Source: Quercus robur (Eukaryota > Streptophyta > Magnoliopsida > Fagales > Fagaceae). From it: DNA of 64,000 bases. The position numbers were made by a program, and so were the translations under genes. The DNA is taken from NCBI RefSeq assembly GCF_932294415.1, contig NC_065536.1, positions 34,964,354-35,028,353 of the forward strand, given 5' to 3'. Positions 23,266 through 33,911 of the stretch are shown piece by piece (positions within the stretch are counted from its first letter, which is position 1; each line of letters opens with the position of its first letter). Below the pieces are notes generated by a model. It had not been told where the DNA came from. It ran no database searches and saw only the letters and a list, made by a program, of their open reading frames with translations.

Positions 23266-24324
23266 ATGGTTAAGGAGAAATTGAAGGATGGTGGTAGTAA
23301 TGATCAGAGAGCTGATTGGAAAGACCCTAAGGAACTACAAGCCTTTTGTCAATTATGTGCTGCTCAAGTCCTAGCCGGCCAGAGGAAAGGAGGGTTTCTA
23401 ACCAAAGTTGGGGTTGACAACGTGATTGAACAGTTGGGTAACATGGGGAAAGTGGTGACTCCACTTCAGATTAAGAATAAATGGGATCATCTGAAAAAAG
23501 GGTGGAGGGATTATAACCAGTGTTTTGACAATGAGACTGGGTTGGGTTATGACCCGGGAACTGGGATGCTTCAGGCCCCTGATGAGTGGTGAACTCGAAA
23601 GATTGCGGTTAGTTCACGTTACATAATTATGAAATTCTTTATTGTCTAAAACCATATTATTGTGTTCTAATTATTGCTTGTCCACACGTAGGAATGTCCC
23701 CTTGCAAAAACCTTTAAAAATAAAGGTTTGCCGAATCATGACTTCAAAAACATCATGTATGGAGGCACGGTTGCAACAGGGAAAAATGCGTTTTGCACGA
23801 GCGGTCAATTACCAAAGGAAACCACCGAAGGTTCTGGGGACTCTGCTGATAGCACAGAATTTGTTGACCCCCAATGTGAACCGTTTGTGAATGTTGACAC
23901 AATGGAGGTTGAAGGTCCATCATTGTCGAGGGCAGAACCAGCAGTGAGTAAGGGGAAAGGCTTGGCAACCAATGTCCACCTTTTCAAGCCAATGTACAAG
24001 AAATAATAAAAAAAGCCTTCAGTTGCGCAAGAGATGTCCGACTCTTTGAAGAGCATCTCAAATGTGATTGTTCAGAGTAGAAGTGGAAGTACACATAAGG
24101 ATATTGCTTCCACAGCAACTACTCAAGTTAAAGCCATTTTGGACATGGTGTTGAGTCTTCCAGGGGTGTACTCGGGGCATTACCTTCATCTGTTTAGCAC
24201 CATCTACTTCATGGAAAAAGAGTGGGGTAGGCACATGTTTCTTGCCCTTGGCGATGACAAGGATATCCAATTGAAGTGGCTAGAAAAAGAGTACCAAAGG
24301 CACCCTGAATTCCATTTTGACTAA
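23266..24324 (+). pseudogene. Harbinger accessory gene with Myb/SANT-like DNA-binding domain, two stop sites
   Basis: Exon 1 (23266-23607) encodes a Myb/SANT-like trihelix (ELQAFCQLCAAQVLAGQRKG, QIKNKWDHLKKGWRDYNQ, then ETGLGYDPGTG and APDEW). In PIF/Harbinger elements such a protein binds the ends and works with the transposase. A GT-AG intron (23608-23691, phase 0) joins exon 2 (23692-24324), which continues with GLPNHDFKNIMYGGTVATGK and an acidic linker, ending in a helical tail (LGDDKDIQLKWLEKEYQRHP). The frame is whole except for a TGA at 23590-23592, where the family has a second Trp (DEWW), and TAA TAA at 24004-24009. These few stops in an otherwise open frame suggest recent inactivation. 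Confidence 0.8.
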
Positions 24325-24403
24325 AGGAAAGAAAATTGTCTCGATAGGAACACGGGCTTGGTGTAGTAATCGTATTTTCAGCGTTGTACTTGTTGGACGA
24401 TTG

Positions 24404-24434
<31 letters not shown>

Positions 24435-24693
24435 TGGTAGAACTAAAGCTTACCATGGCTGTGTATGTAAGACAAAATTTATCATTTCTATGTCAACTTT
24501 TGGGTATATTTATATATGTTTTCCCAATGCCTCTTTTAGCTATCTTTTTTGTATTTTTGATGGTTATGCATTGTTATTTGTGGTAAACTTTGATGATGGT
24601 TGTTCATGTTTGGCAAGAAGAAGTCATGGCATATATATATATATATATATATCATTGAAGCAAGTTCTATGTCTTGTGGTTGTTTTTCTGGTT

Positions 24694-24922
24694 CTGCATC
24701 AGGGCTGCATTAGTCGCTGCATCAGGTGCTGCATCAGGGTGCATCAGGTGCTGCATCAGGTGCTGCATCAGGGTGCATCAGCTGCTGCATCAGGGGGTGC
24801 ATCAGTGCTGCATTAGTCGCTACATCAGGTGTTGCATCAGAGTGCATCAGGTGCTACATCAGTGCTGCATCAGTCGCTGCATCAGGTGTTGCATCAGAGT
24901 GCATCAGTTGCTACATCAGTTA
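24694..24922. repeat. TGCTGCATCAGG-type minisatellite
   Basis: About 18 imperfect copies of a 9-12 bp unit (TGCTGCATCAGG, GGTGCATCAG and variants). Open in several frames only because of its composition; no start or flanking coding support. Confidence 0.85.
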
Positions 24923-27804
24923 TTGGTATGATTATTTCAGATATTGATGCTTTTATGCTCTTTAACTGCTTCTAAAATGGATGTGACTAATTTGAAAAAG
25001 AATTGTTGTCCTTTGTCTTGAGTGACATATTAGTATTCATACTGAACTTTGAGATTTGTATTTGTGTGTTTTAGGGGGAGTAAGAGAGAGGTCCTGTAAT
25101 GGATTCTTTAGTATAAACGCACATAAATAGAAGTTCCGTATATTTTCGCTGTCTCACCTTTTCTTTTCTAGCCAAGAGGTGCTTTTTTCAGTTTCATTTT
25201 GCTTGAATTGTAAGCAAATAGCCTCCAGACACATATAACAGAAATATGATTACATGTTTGAATATGAACAGGGAAGAGCTAGGCTTTCAGTGTTATAAGT
25301 ATTTATCTTTATATTTGTTGGATTATATTTATACCGAAATATAGTAGTTCATTTTATTCGTTGTTTTGAAATTCTTAGTGCATGTTAAAAATCTATTCCT
25401 CATAAATCTACAGGAACCGGTATTTTCTTTTTGGGTACTTAGCAGAAGTGGTTGAGTTTGATATGGTGATAAGCTCTCTTTTTGTCCCGCTTTCATCTCT
25501 CTCTTGTCATAAGAATTATACAATTTTTGGCTCTTTTAATTCTTTATAATATTGGGGCCTCCTGCTGTTAGGCTTAGCTTTTTTGGGCAGCCATAAATTC
25601 AATGTCCCACCTGGTGAGGGTTTGAAATTTCCCTAGCAATTATATTTCCTCTGTCCTGTCTTGTTTAATTTTTTTCTCATTCAATCTGAAGATGGTAATG
25701 CCTCTTATTGTTGTGGGGCAGGTAAATTAACAAAGTTTGTAACCGATGTTTGCCAGGGAAAAATAATTCAGGCTTTTGCTTTATCCTGTTATGATTTGCA
25801 TGTGTTGGGCTTTGCATGTAACCTTAGATTGTTGCTGATTACTTTCCTTGTCGTAGAAAGTGAGTGGACAAACACTGTCAATATCAAATCAGGTTCATTT
25901 TTAGTCTGAAGTTTTTGTTATTTCTGGTCTCATATTTGAGCACTGATTGACATGTTTCTTTATAAGCTGTAGATGTCCATCTTGTTGTTTTGTGTGGACA
26001 ATGTTGATTATTTTAATCTTGATCTATCTACATCAGGGGAAATTGAGTTGGACTTGCATTGACCATTGCTATGTTCTTTTTCTTCCATGGTTATCAAAGT
26101 AAATTAGTCTACCGTTGATGGCTTAAAAAACATAGGGTACACCTGGTTCCTGTCCTCCATGTAAAGCTTTTCATCTGCACAAAAATGAGTGGCTATAAGA
26201 TACCATTTAAGACTCAAAAGTCAAAACACACAAGAAAATGTTGTCGTACATATCAAGTTGTAAATTGTATTTTTAAATAAAAGTGAAGTAAACTTCTTTA
26301 AGTTTGAAGAGAAGAAAATTGATGTTTTTACTTTTTATCATGCTAAAATCATGTTTTGCACAACTGAACCATATAGCGGTGCAAATATGGATGACGGTGC
26401 AAACACATTGTTCTGGATTCGAATTTAAAGGTACTTACTTCCATCTCTTTCTTCTCTTGTGTGTGAGTAATTTTACTTCATAATAATCGTTAGTAAATCG
26501 TTGGCAGGGGCTCAATACTTTTTAGGTGAGATGATTCTTAATATTTAAATATAAAATAAATAAATAATATTTATTTATCTTTCTATATTTTAATTTTTTT
26601 CCTTTTGTTTAAAAATTATTTTCTTGCCATTTGAGATGTAAGATTATTAATTAAATTTTTGTATTTAAGTTTTATTAAAATCTCGTCTACAATTGAAAAT
26701 AGTTTTTTTTTTTGAGACAAAGGTAAGCGAAATATTATCAAGAAAAACCAATAAAAAAATAAATAAATAAAAAACACACTCATAACAATTTTCTCTTGGT
26801 AAAATAATTAAGGGATTTCAATTGAGTTGGATTTCAATTCCTTCAATAGACGTGAGAGAAGGAATGGAAAATACACTTATATCATTTTATTTAAAAAAGA
26901 TAAAAAAAAAAGAAAAAAATTGTCATTCTAATTAATCCCTTGAAATAACCTCAACAGTGGAAAGAAAAAGTATTTTTCCTGTAGTAGTCCATCGATTAGT
27001 TCAGATTGGGTTGTTGTTTTAGATTATTATGAGTTAAGAGTTTTATGGACATTATCTTTTAGTCCTGGAATTGGTTTTGTATTTCAAAAGAAAAAAAATA
27101 GTATTTTGCACCAAATATGCCTTGTCAATGTGTAAATGCCAAGTACGTAAACTAAACATGTTGATTGATAAATTTTTAAAATTAAGTGCCAAGACCTTAT
27201 ATTATCCTACACTCTGAAGTAATAATTTTATTCCACATGATTTATTAGTTAAGTTGGAATATCCTTATGTTTGCCATAGAGAGTATTCTTGAAAAGATAA
27301 TAGAATAAGTTTTATTTTATTCATGAACTGGGTAGAAATATATATTTTTTAAATGAAATTTATTCTCAAAGAAAATTGTGGTATTTTAGCATGTATGCAA
27401 AATACATTTATTTTATATCATTGCAGCAGTAGTAATTACAACACTTATGTAAAACAAGGGAAGTAAGACCTCCATTTCATGCTTATATGCAATTGTTTGA
27501 TTATTGGAGTAAGGCTTCCATTTCATGCTTTACTTATTCTACTCATGCTCAAGTATTAATATCTGACATGATGTTCAATGGAATTGGTTTTGTATTTCAA
27601 TGTTTTAAATCAATTTGCTTATGCATTTTGGGAAACTTCTATATATATATATATATATATATCAAAGAAAAAAGTAGAGATAATTAATTAAATATATGTA
27701 TTTCAATATTTTATACTTCCACCTAAGTGTTGAGAGTTTCTTTGGTTGTGTTGGGATATACAAGGAGAAATAGGCATTAATGTAGACTCAAGGTATACAA
27801 AAGG
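24923..27804. other. Harbinger internal spacer, no gene seen
   Basis: About 2.9 kb between the accessory gene and the transposase. AT-rich, with T-rich tracts and a TA microsatellite at about 27640-27662. No conserved frame recognised. Confidence 0.5.
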
Positions 27805-29369
27805 ATGGATTTGCTAAATGACTCATCTGATTCCCAGCACCAGTAAGTTTCTATACTTTCCCCTCTAGATGTGAATATACAATTTGAAGAAATCTTAGAT
27901 GAAATCATGAAAGCATATGCTTAGGATTGTTAATTTAGCCTACATTTTTCATTTTTTTACTAACCTATATATTATAGTATCACATTAGTATTTGTATATA
28001 TGCAGGGACAATGAGTTTGACCTGAGCGACGACATTGTACATGCAGCATATATAGCAGGGTGTTCATGTGCATTTTACGTGGAGACCTATATGACTAAAA
28101 TACCATTGCATACGAATATACAAAGTGGGTATGAATGGGTACAGTATACATTAACTGGAAATGAGGAGAAATGTCGAAGAAATTTTAGAATTTCAAGCCA
28201 TGTGTTTAGACAACTATGTAATACATTGCGCCAGTATGGATATAACGGTACCAGAAGAATTTGCTTGGAATAGTCTTTGGCAATGACATTGGTGGTACTT
28301 GGTCATGCCGAGGGTAATAGATGGGTACAAGAAAGATTTCAGCACTCGGGTGAGACAGTACATCGACACGTGACCACGGTAGTTAAATTGTTAGCCACCA
28401 TAATGGCACCAGACATTATCAAGCCTGCTGATCGTACATTTCAGGACGTGCCAAAACATATTCAGCATTCAAGTCGATATTGGCCACACTTTAAGGTACT
28501 TTCTGAATTTGGTATCTTCACTTGATTTTATTCAAATTATCTTTATGGTTATACCATGTATTTAATTTCACATTTGATTTTTGTTGCACTGGTTAGGGTT
28601 GCATTGGTGCGATTGATGGGGTCCACATCCCCGTGATCATACCAGATGAGGAGTAACACCCGTACTATAACAGGAAGGGGATCACCACAACAAATTGTAT
28701 GTGTGCGTGTGACTTTGACATGAAGTTCACATTCGCATGTGTAGGGTGGGAAGGGCCAGCGCATGACACGAGAATTTTTTTAAGCTGTCTCAATAATGAG
28801 AGCGACAACTTTCCAAAAGCTCCAGCTAGTTAGTAAATATGTAGTTTAATTACAGTATTAAAGTATGTATTAATGTAGTGAAAATGCTAATGTAATAAAT
28901 GTTTTCATCTATAGGAAAGTATTATCTTGTTGATTCAGGGTACCCTATGAGGAAAGGGTTCCTTGCACCATATAAGGGGGAGAGGTACCACATCCCCGAA
29001 TTTCAGCCTTATGAAGTGCTGCATCGTCCAGAGGAGAGATATAATTATCTCCATTCGTCACTCCGTTCGGTCATAGAACGAACTTTTGGAGTTTGGAAGA
29101 ATAAATGGAAAATTTTGAGAAATATGCCAGGGAAGAGTATACATAGTCAATCGAAAATCATTGTTGCTACAATGGTTCTTCACAATTTCATTAGAGCACA
29201 TGAGATAAATAATAATGTTAACAGTTCCAGATATACAGGGGGCACATCTGAACGTAGTGAGAGAGGTTATTACGATGCCGAGGCACATGCAATCTCAATC
29301 TTGGACGAACTTGAGATGAAACAAGTTCGTGACAATATCACAGCATCGATATGTGCGGACCATAACTGA
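27805..29369 (+). pseudogene. PIF/Harbinger DDE transposase, four exons, two premature stops
   Basis: Exons 27805-27842, 28006-28495, 28597-28828 and 28915-29369 join with GT-AG introns and matching phases to 405 codons including the stop, a normal size for plant Harbinger transposases. Recognisable parts are a short acidic start (MDLLNDSSDSQ), the helical region (CRRNFRISSHVFRQLCNTLR, VQERFQHSGETVHRHV) and the nuclease (GCIGAIDGVHIPVIIPDE, GPAHDTRIF, HSSLRSVIERTFGVWKNKW). The catalytic triad Asp (28615), Asp (28765) and Glu (29076) is intact. Stops are a TAG at 28271-28273 (where a Glu codon is likely) and a TAA at 28654-28656. The enzyme would cut and rejoin DNA at TTA targets; this copy cannot make it in full. 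Confidence 0.85.
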
Positions 29370-29775
29370 GTATGGTGACTATTATTTTTGTCACAATGGA
29401 AATTTAGTGTGGTTGAAAATACCATTGACATTATGGAAATTTTGTTTGTGGGGACCAAATTGGACAGTTCACAAACTTCAATATTGTATTACCATTTTTT
29501 GTTATATTGTTGGTAAGCACAACTGAGGGCTCACAAAACTTGATTGTAATACCATTACAGTATGCATTTGTATATAATCGTTACACGTGAAACTCATGGG
29601 TATTGCAACAGTAGATGTCAAGATTATAGGAAACTTATAAATAGACCCCAATCTTATTTGAACAAGACATAAACAATACTAGAAAATATAAAACCTGTTT
29701 GTATACAGGAGAGAGTATAGCTTCAATATCATTAAGATTGTACTCTTTCTACATATGTAGCAACCTAGCTTTGGG
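29370..29775. other. transposase 3' flank, no gene
   Basis: AT-rich, no conserved frame. The probable 3' UTRs of the transposase and of the opposing BPS1-like fragment meet here. Confidence 0.4.
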
Positions 29776-30399
29776 TCACAGAGTACCATTACATAGCAAA
29801 GCATCACGCCTAGTTAAAACTACATGAAAAAAGCCATCAACTTCCTTTGTAAGAAGATCTATAGTCCCTATGGAAGTCCCTCTGCTCTCCTTGCCAAATC
29901 TGAAACGGATGACAAGGAATGCTTCCGCTTTAATAGGGTCCACACCACCTTGGATCGTGGGATACAATTTATTTACACTTGTATCAACTGCTTCGAGCTC
30001 TTTCAAAACTGTAAATCTTCCACTTGAATATAAATTTCTAATTTCACTATTAATGCTAGTTTGCAAACTAGTAAAAGCTTGAGCCCACAAAACCCTTTGT
30101 CATCAACATTCAAATCAAACAACTCTATTGCAGAACTAGAGAAGGGTGAAGAAAAGACACTGTAGATAAATACCATCAAAAAAAACCCCATACATAGCAC
30201 GCATTAAAACCTTCCCTTTGGCTGAGTTCGTAACCTGCTCCGTTGGGTTAAGCTTTCTCAGCCTCCCACCCAAGGTTTCCTCAAAATTGTTCAACAGTAA
30301 AAGAAGCCTTTCAGACAAATTGCAACCCTTGGGTGATATCATCCGGGAAGGATTTCCAAAACGGAAGAAGGGATGGGGTAAGCCATGTGGAGGACTCAT
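29776..30399 (-). pseudogene. BPS1-like gene fragment with the middle of the protein deleted
   Basis: The minus-strand frame starts at an ATG (30399) with PHGLPHPFFRFGNPSRM then LLLLLNNFEETLGGRLRKLN, the N-terminus of plant BYPASS1-like proteins (regulators of a root-to-shoot signal). It jumps directly to NSAKGKVLMRAMYGV, which normally lies about 145 residues further on. After a frameshift it continues as WAQAFTSLQTSINSEIRNLY, TVLKELEAVDTSVNKLYP and LTKEVDGFFHVVLTRRDALL to the stop at 29776. So both ends of the gene are present and the centre is missing, with at least one more frameshift and a stop near 30115. BPS1-type genes usually have an intronless coding region. The fragment lies inside the Harbinger element. 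Confidence 0.8.
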
Positions 30400-30702
30400 G
30401 TCAATGAATTAACTGCACAAGAAAGTTAAAACGGGTAGGGATGACATTAGAAAAAGCATCAGAAAAACCATAAGACAAAGCACCAAGTTCCCGCACCATA
30501 TGAAAAAAATTAATACAATACAGCATTTTTGCTTGCAGCATAAACAATTCCTTGACACAACAGCAAGAAAGTAATCATTTCAGCAAAGATGTTTCTACCA
30601 AAACACCTACCTATGGATAATAACTAGAACCAAACAGAATACTTCTAGAACTATAAAGGTAAGCAGCAGCAGCAACAACAGCAACAACAACATCAACAAC
30701 AA

Positions 30703-30737
<35 letters not shown>

Positions 30738-31747
30738 GCAGACAACAACCATGCCATCTCAGCACAGACTAATCAAGCTACAGACTAATCCCTTGACTTC
30801 TTTCAAATCATATTCATACAACAGATATGATTTCCATTTTCACAGGGGTACTCTCATGAACCCAACTTTCAAGAGCAAAACCAAAACCAACAAATTTACA
30901 GCAAATAATTAAAACAGAATTAAAAAAAATAAAAAATAAAAACAATGAAGACCCAAAAACCCAAACCCTGTGCTTGGTATAATTATACATCAACAGCAAA
31001 AGGTTTAAACTGTCAACCATAAATCCCTTGCATCCAAACATATATAATCAGAAATTAAAACAGAGCTTTCATTAGTAACCATAACTATTTGTGTCACAAC
31101 TTGAAGGTCCATGTTCAAGATTTAGAAAAGAATATACAGATTTCATTATCAACTACTGATATCAAACAAGTTCATAATTTTGCTGGTAAGACAATAACAC
31201 ATGCAAACTCCCAACTGACAATTCAGCTCAGTTATGATGCCATTTGCAATCAAAAGGGAAAGGAAGAATGCTAATTTTTTGTAGTAAAAAAAAAAAAAAA
31301 TTCAGTCATGCCAGTTGACAGTTGCGAAATTGTTAAAAGCATGACTGAATTGCAACTGCCAAATCTATATGAGAGTAAAATTTTCTACATAGGGCTGCTT
31401 CTTGGAAACAAAATAATAAAAGTAGGCACTCAAGGAATCCATGGATCACAATCCGAAGGACAGCAATAAAGAAAAAAATAAATAAATAAATAAAAGTGTC
31501 ATCTGACCCAGATTAGGCCTTTTTCAATCTGACCAAAAATTTCCTCTAAATGTTACGAAAAAAAAAATAATCAGCTAACAAACTTGTAGGTGCTATGTAT
31601 TTCTTGACACCTAAGATTGTGTAAATTATAAACACATACCCAACAAATAATAACTCACCTAATGGGATTGTGTAATTCATTACCTCACAAGTTTCTAGAG
31701 TCTACTGTAGAGGTACAGATTTAAAAGAAAAAGAAAAAGGAACTTAC
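30400..31747 (-). other. probable non-coding upstream part of the BPS1-like fragment and intron remnant
   Basis: A splice-acceptor-like TTGTGCAG lies 15 bases upstream of the BPS1-like ATG, as in a 5' leader intron. A CAG/CAA trinucleotide repeat fills 30662-30748. Two T/A-rich runs are near 31288 and 31558. No exon continuing the next gene fragment was found. Confidence 0.4.
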
Positions 31748-32250
31748 AGCAAAAGCGACGATAGCAGAAGAGAGGGCGAGAAAGCCATACTTGACCATGC
31801 CTTCGGAGAGGCCAATGAAGGTATTAGCTATGCCGAACATAAACCTCCAGATCAAAGCACAGAGTAAAACGGCAGTGGCCCCAAAGAGAAAGAGAGAGTT
31901 TATCTTAAAGAAAGCCTCAAATTGCAAACCAATGGCCTGGCGGTAGCGAGAGAAAGCGGAAGAGAGAGCTGTGGCGGGCTTGTCGAAGACCTTTCTAGCG
32001 AAGTTAGCATTGTTGACAGAAGAGAAGAACCTAAACCCAGTTGATGTGAAAGAGAGATTAGGGTTATGAGGTGGTTTGAAAGTGGAAGTGTTTGAGAAAG
32101 AGGGTTTTGGTTTAGAATGTTGAAATTGAAATTGGGAGATCAAGGAGGTTTTGGTTTCGGATGATGAGAAATTACGAATAGCAGCGTAAGAAGGGACATT
32201 CGGAAGTTCTGATGGGCGTGGAACTCTCCTGAGGCATGGAACTCTCCTGA
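31748..32250 (-). pseudogene. 5'-truncated first exon of an organelle membrane protein gene
   Basis: An open minus-strand frame without an upstream ATG reads a Ser/Arg-rich, probably organelle-targeting start (YAAIRNFSSSETK), then FSRYRQAIGLQFEAFFK, a hydrophobic helix (INSLFLFGATAVLLCALIWR) and FMFGIANTFIGLSEGMVKYG with a second hydrophobic stretch. It ends precisely at GCT|GTAAGTTCC (donor G at 31747). I recall plant proteins of unknown function with the GLSEGM.KYGFLAL segment, but cannot name the family. An 18-bp direct repeat (CTCAGGAGAGTTCCATGC and a variant) marks its 5' edge. The next exon is absent. The preserved donor shows that it was copied as DNA, not from a spliced RNA. Confidence 0.6.
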
Positions 32251-32639
32251 GGCGTTAGTTAGGGTCCAGAGAAGAGTGAATGAAGGAAAGGGGAAAAGGG
32301 TTTTTAATTTTGGTATTTATATGCTACAGTGTTTTCAGTTCCGCTACAGTACCGCGTTTGGTTTTTTTCATCTGCGTTTTTTCCACTTAATTGCTACAGT
32401 ATTTTTAACAATAAGTTTTCAGTTTCAGCAAAATAAGCTCTATCCAAACAGACCCTTAGTGAGAAACAAACAGATATCATGGAACGTTACTTTCTCCAAA
32501 GTATGTGGTCCGAGAAGTCAGGCATGACTAAAGTTCTGTTTAAACACTTGACAAGTCGTCATGGAATGTTAACCTTCCCGCATCATCTAGTCCGAGGACT
32601 TATGCATGGCTAAGGTTTCTGCTTAACACTTAGCAAGAG

Positions 32640-33030
32640 GTATGATAGACCCAACATACCCAAGGTTCTTCTTAGCAGGAGGTCTAAGAGACCCGACATA
32701 GCTAAGGTTTTTCTTAGTAAGAGGTCTAAGGGACCCGACATAGCTAAGGCGCTGTATAACGCTTAGCAGGAGGTCTGAGGGGATCCGACATAGCTAAGGT
32801 TCTTCTTAGCAGGAGGTCTGAGGGACCCGACATAGCTAAGGCTCTGTATAACGCTTAGCAGGAGATCTGAGGGGATCCGACCTAGCTAAGGTTCTTCTTA
32901 GCAGGAGGTCTGAGGGACCCGACATAGCTAAGGCTCTGTATAACGCTTAGCAGAAGATCCGAGGGGATCCGACCTAGCTAAGGTTCTTCTTAGCAGTAGG
33001 TCTGAGGGACCCGACATAGCTAAGGCTCTG
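32640..33030. repeat. 92-bp composite tandem repeat array
   Basis: The unit is two half-repeats of about 42 and 50 bp, both containing GCTAAGG and GCAGGAGGTCTGAGGG, ending GACCCGACATA or GGATCCGACATA. About four units lie head to tail. The stretch 32459-32640 before it holds more diverged relatives. Confidence 0.8.
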
Positions 33031-33100
33031 TTTAACTGCTTCTAAAGATGTCAGTGCGTGATAATTTCACCTTAGCATCTAGTCTGAGGACTACAGGCAT

Positions 33101-33615
33101 GACTAGGGTTCTATTTAACCACTTTCCCCGAGTGCCTTATAAGGCTCGACCCCAAGTGCAAAGATGTCACTGTGTGTTAATTTCCTCTTAGCATCTGGTC
33201 CGAGGACTACAGGCATGACTAAGGTTCTGTTTAACCACTTTCCCCGGGTGCCTTATAAGACTCGGCCTCGAGTGCAAAGATGTCACTGTGTGTTAATTTC
33301 CCCTTAGCATCTGGTCCGAGGACTACAGGCATGACTAAAGTTCTGTTTAAGCACTTTCCCCGGGTGCCTTATAAGGCTCAGCCCCGAGTGCAAAGATGTC
33401 ACTGTGTGTTAATTTCCCCTTAGCATCTGATCCGAGGACTACAGGCATGACTAAGGTTCTGTTTAACCACTTTCCCCGAGTGCCTTATAAGGCTCAGCCC
33501 CGAGTGCAAAGATGTCACTGTGTGTTAATTTCCCCTTAGCATCTAGTCCGAGGACTACAGGTATGACTAAGGTTCTGTTTAACCACTTTTCTCGGGTGCC
33601 TTATAAGGCTCAACC
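33101..33615. repeat. 116-bp tandem repeat array
   Basis: About 4.5 copies of a 116-bp unit, including GGTCCGAGGACTACAGGCAT, CACTTTCCCCGGGTGCC and GATGTCACTGTGTGTTAATT. GACTA begins at 33101 and again at 33217, giving the period. Copies are very similar, suggesting recent amplification. Confidence 0.85.
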
Positions 33616-33873
33616 CCGAAGGGAGCCCCTTGAAGGAGTCTATGGAATTTGCTCTTAGGCCATCGAACCATCTCACCGCCACGGGTCCCAGACTCTACGT
33701 TGCTCCTTAGAGATGTGACTTCCAACTCGAGAGTGGCTTTTGCTTGTATGCGTAGTATACACGCTGCCCTCTCGATTCCTCCTACGCTCAAGGTTGGCGA
33801 AAGAATTTTCGCGTTGGGACGCCGTGGGCTCTACCTGGTGAGGACCCGAACCCACCATAGTTGACCGTTGCAC
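33579..33873 (-). pseudogene. start of a gag-like frame, truncated
   Basis: Just inside the primer site, minus-strand frames read MVGSGPHQVEPTASQRENSF, then NREGSVYTTHTSKSHSRVGS, the Ser/Arg-rich, poorly conserved N-terminus seen in plant gypsy gag proteins. The frame shifts near 33700 and then gives way to the tandem repeats, so no capsid domain remains. Confidence 0.55.
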
Positions 33874-33891
33874 TCACTATCACACAAGCTC

Positions 33892-33909
33892 TTCCCACAG
33901 ACGGCGCCA
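33892..33909 (-). promoter_or_regulatory. primer-binding site
   Basis: Two bases inside the 5' LTR the minus strand reads TGGCGCCGTCTGTGGGAA. TGGCGCCGT is a recurrent start of tRNA primer sites in plant gypsy elements. The exact tRNA was not matched. Confidence 0.7.
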
Positions 33910-33911
33910 AT

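Larger units (their letters stand above)
21859..32455 (+). mobile_element. 10.6-kb PIF/Harbinger DNA transposon carrying fragments of two host genes
   Basis: The left end GGCAATGTTTGGAT (21859) and the inverted right end GGGTCTGTTTGGAT (32455 inward) share 11 of 14 bases, and TTA stands on both outer sides (21856-21858 and 32456-32458), the target duplication of the PIF/Harbinger superfamily. The block contains the two genes expected of this superfamily, both on the plus strand: a Myb/SANT-like accessory gene and a DDE transposase. Removing the block with one TTA rejoins sequences lying in the same LTR retrotransposon. The subterminal sequences of the two ends differ more than usual, so a composite or recombined end is possible. 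Between the transposase and the right end are two host-gene fragments on the minus strand. Confidence 0.75.

Noticed and set aside
24674..24947. Cys- and Ile-rich repeat protein frames
   Set aside because: Produced by translating the TGCTGCATCAGG minisatellite; no start context, splice sites or homologue.
28549..28764. 71-codon minus-strand frame
   Set aside because: Antisense shadow of transposase exon 3.
30662..30748. poly-Gln coding tract
   Set aside because: The CAG/CAA repeat lies in the non-coding part upstream of the BPS1-like fragment, with no surrounding open frame.
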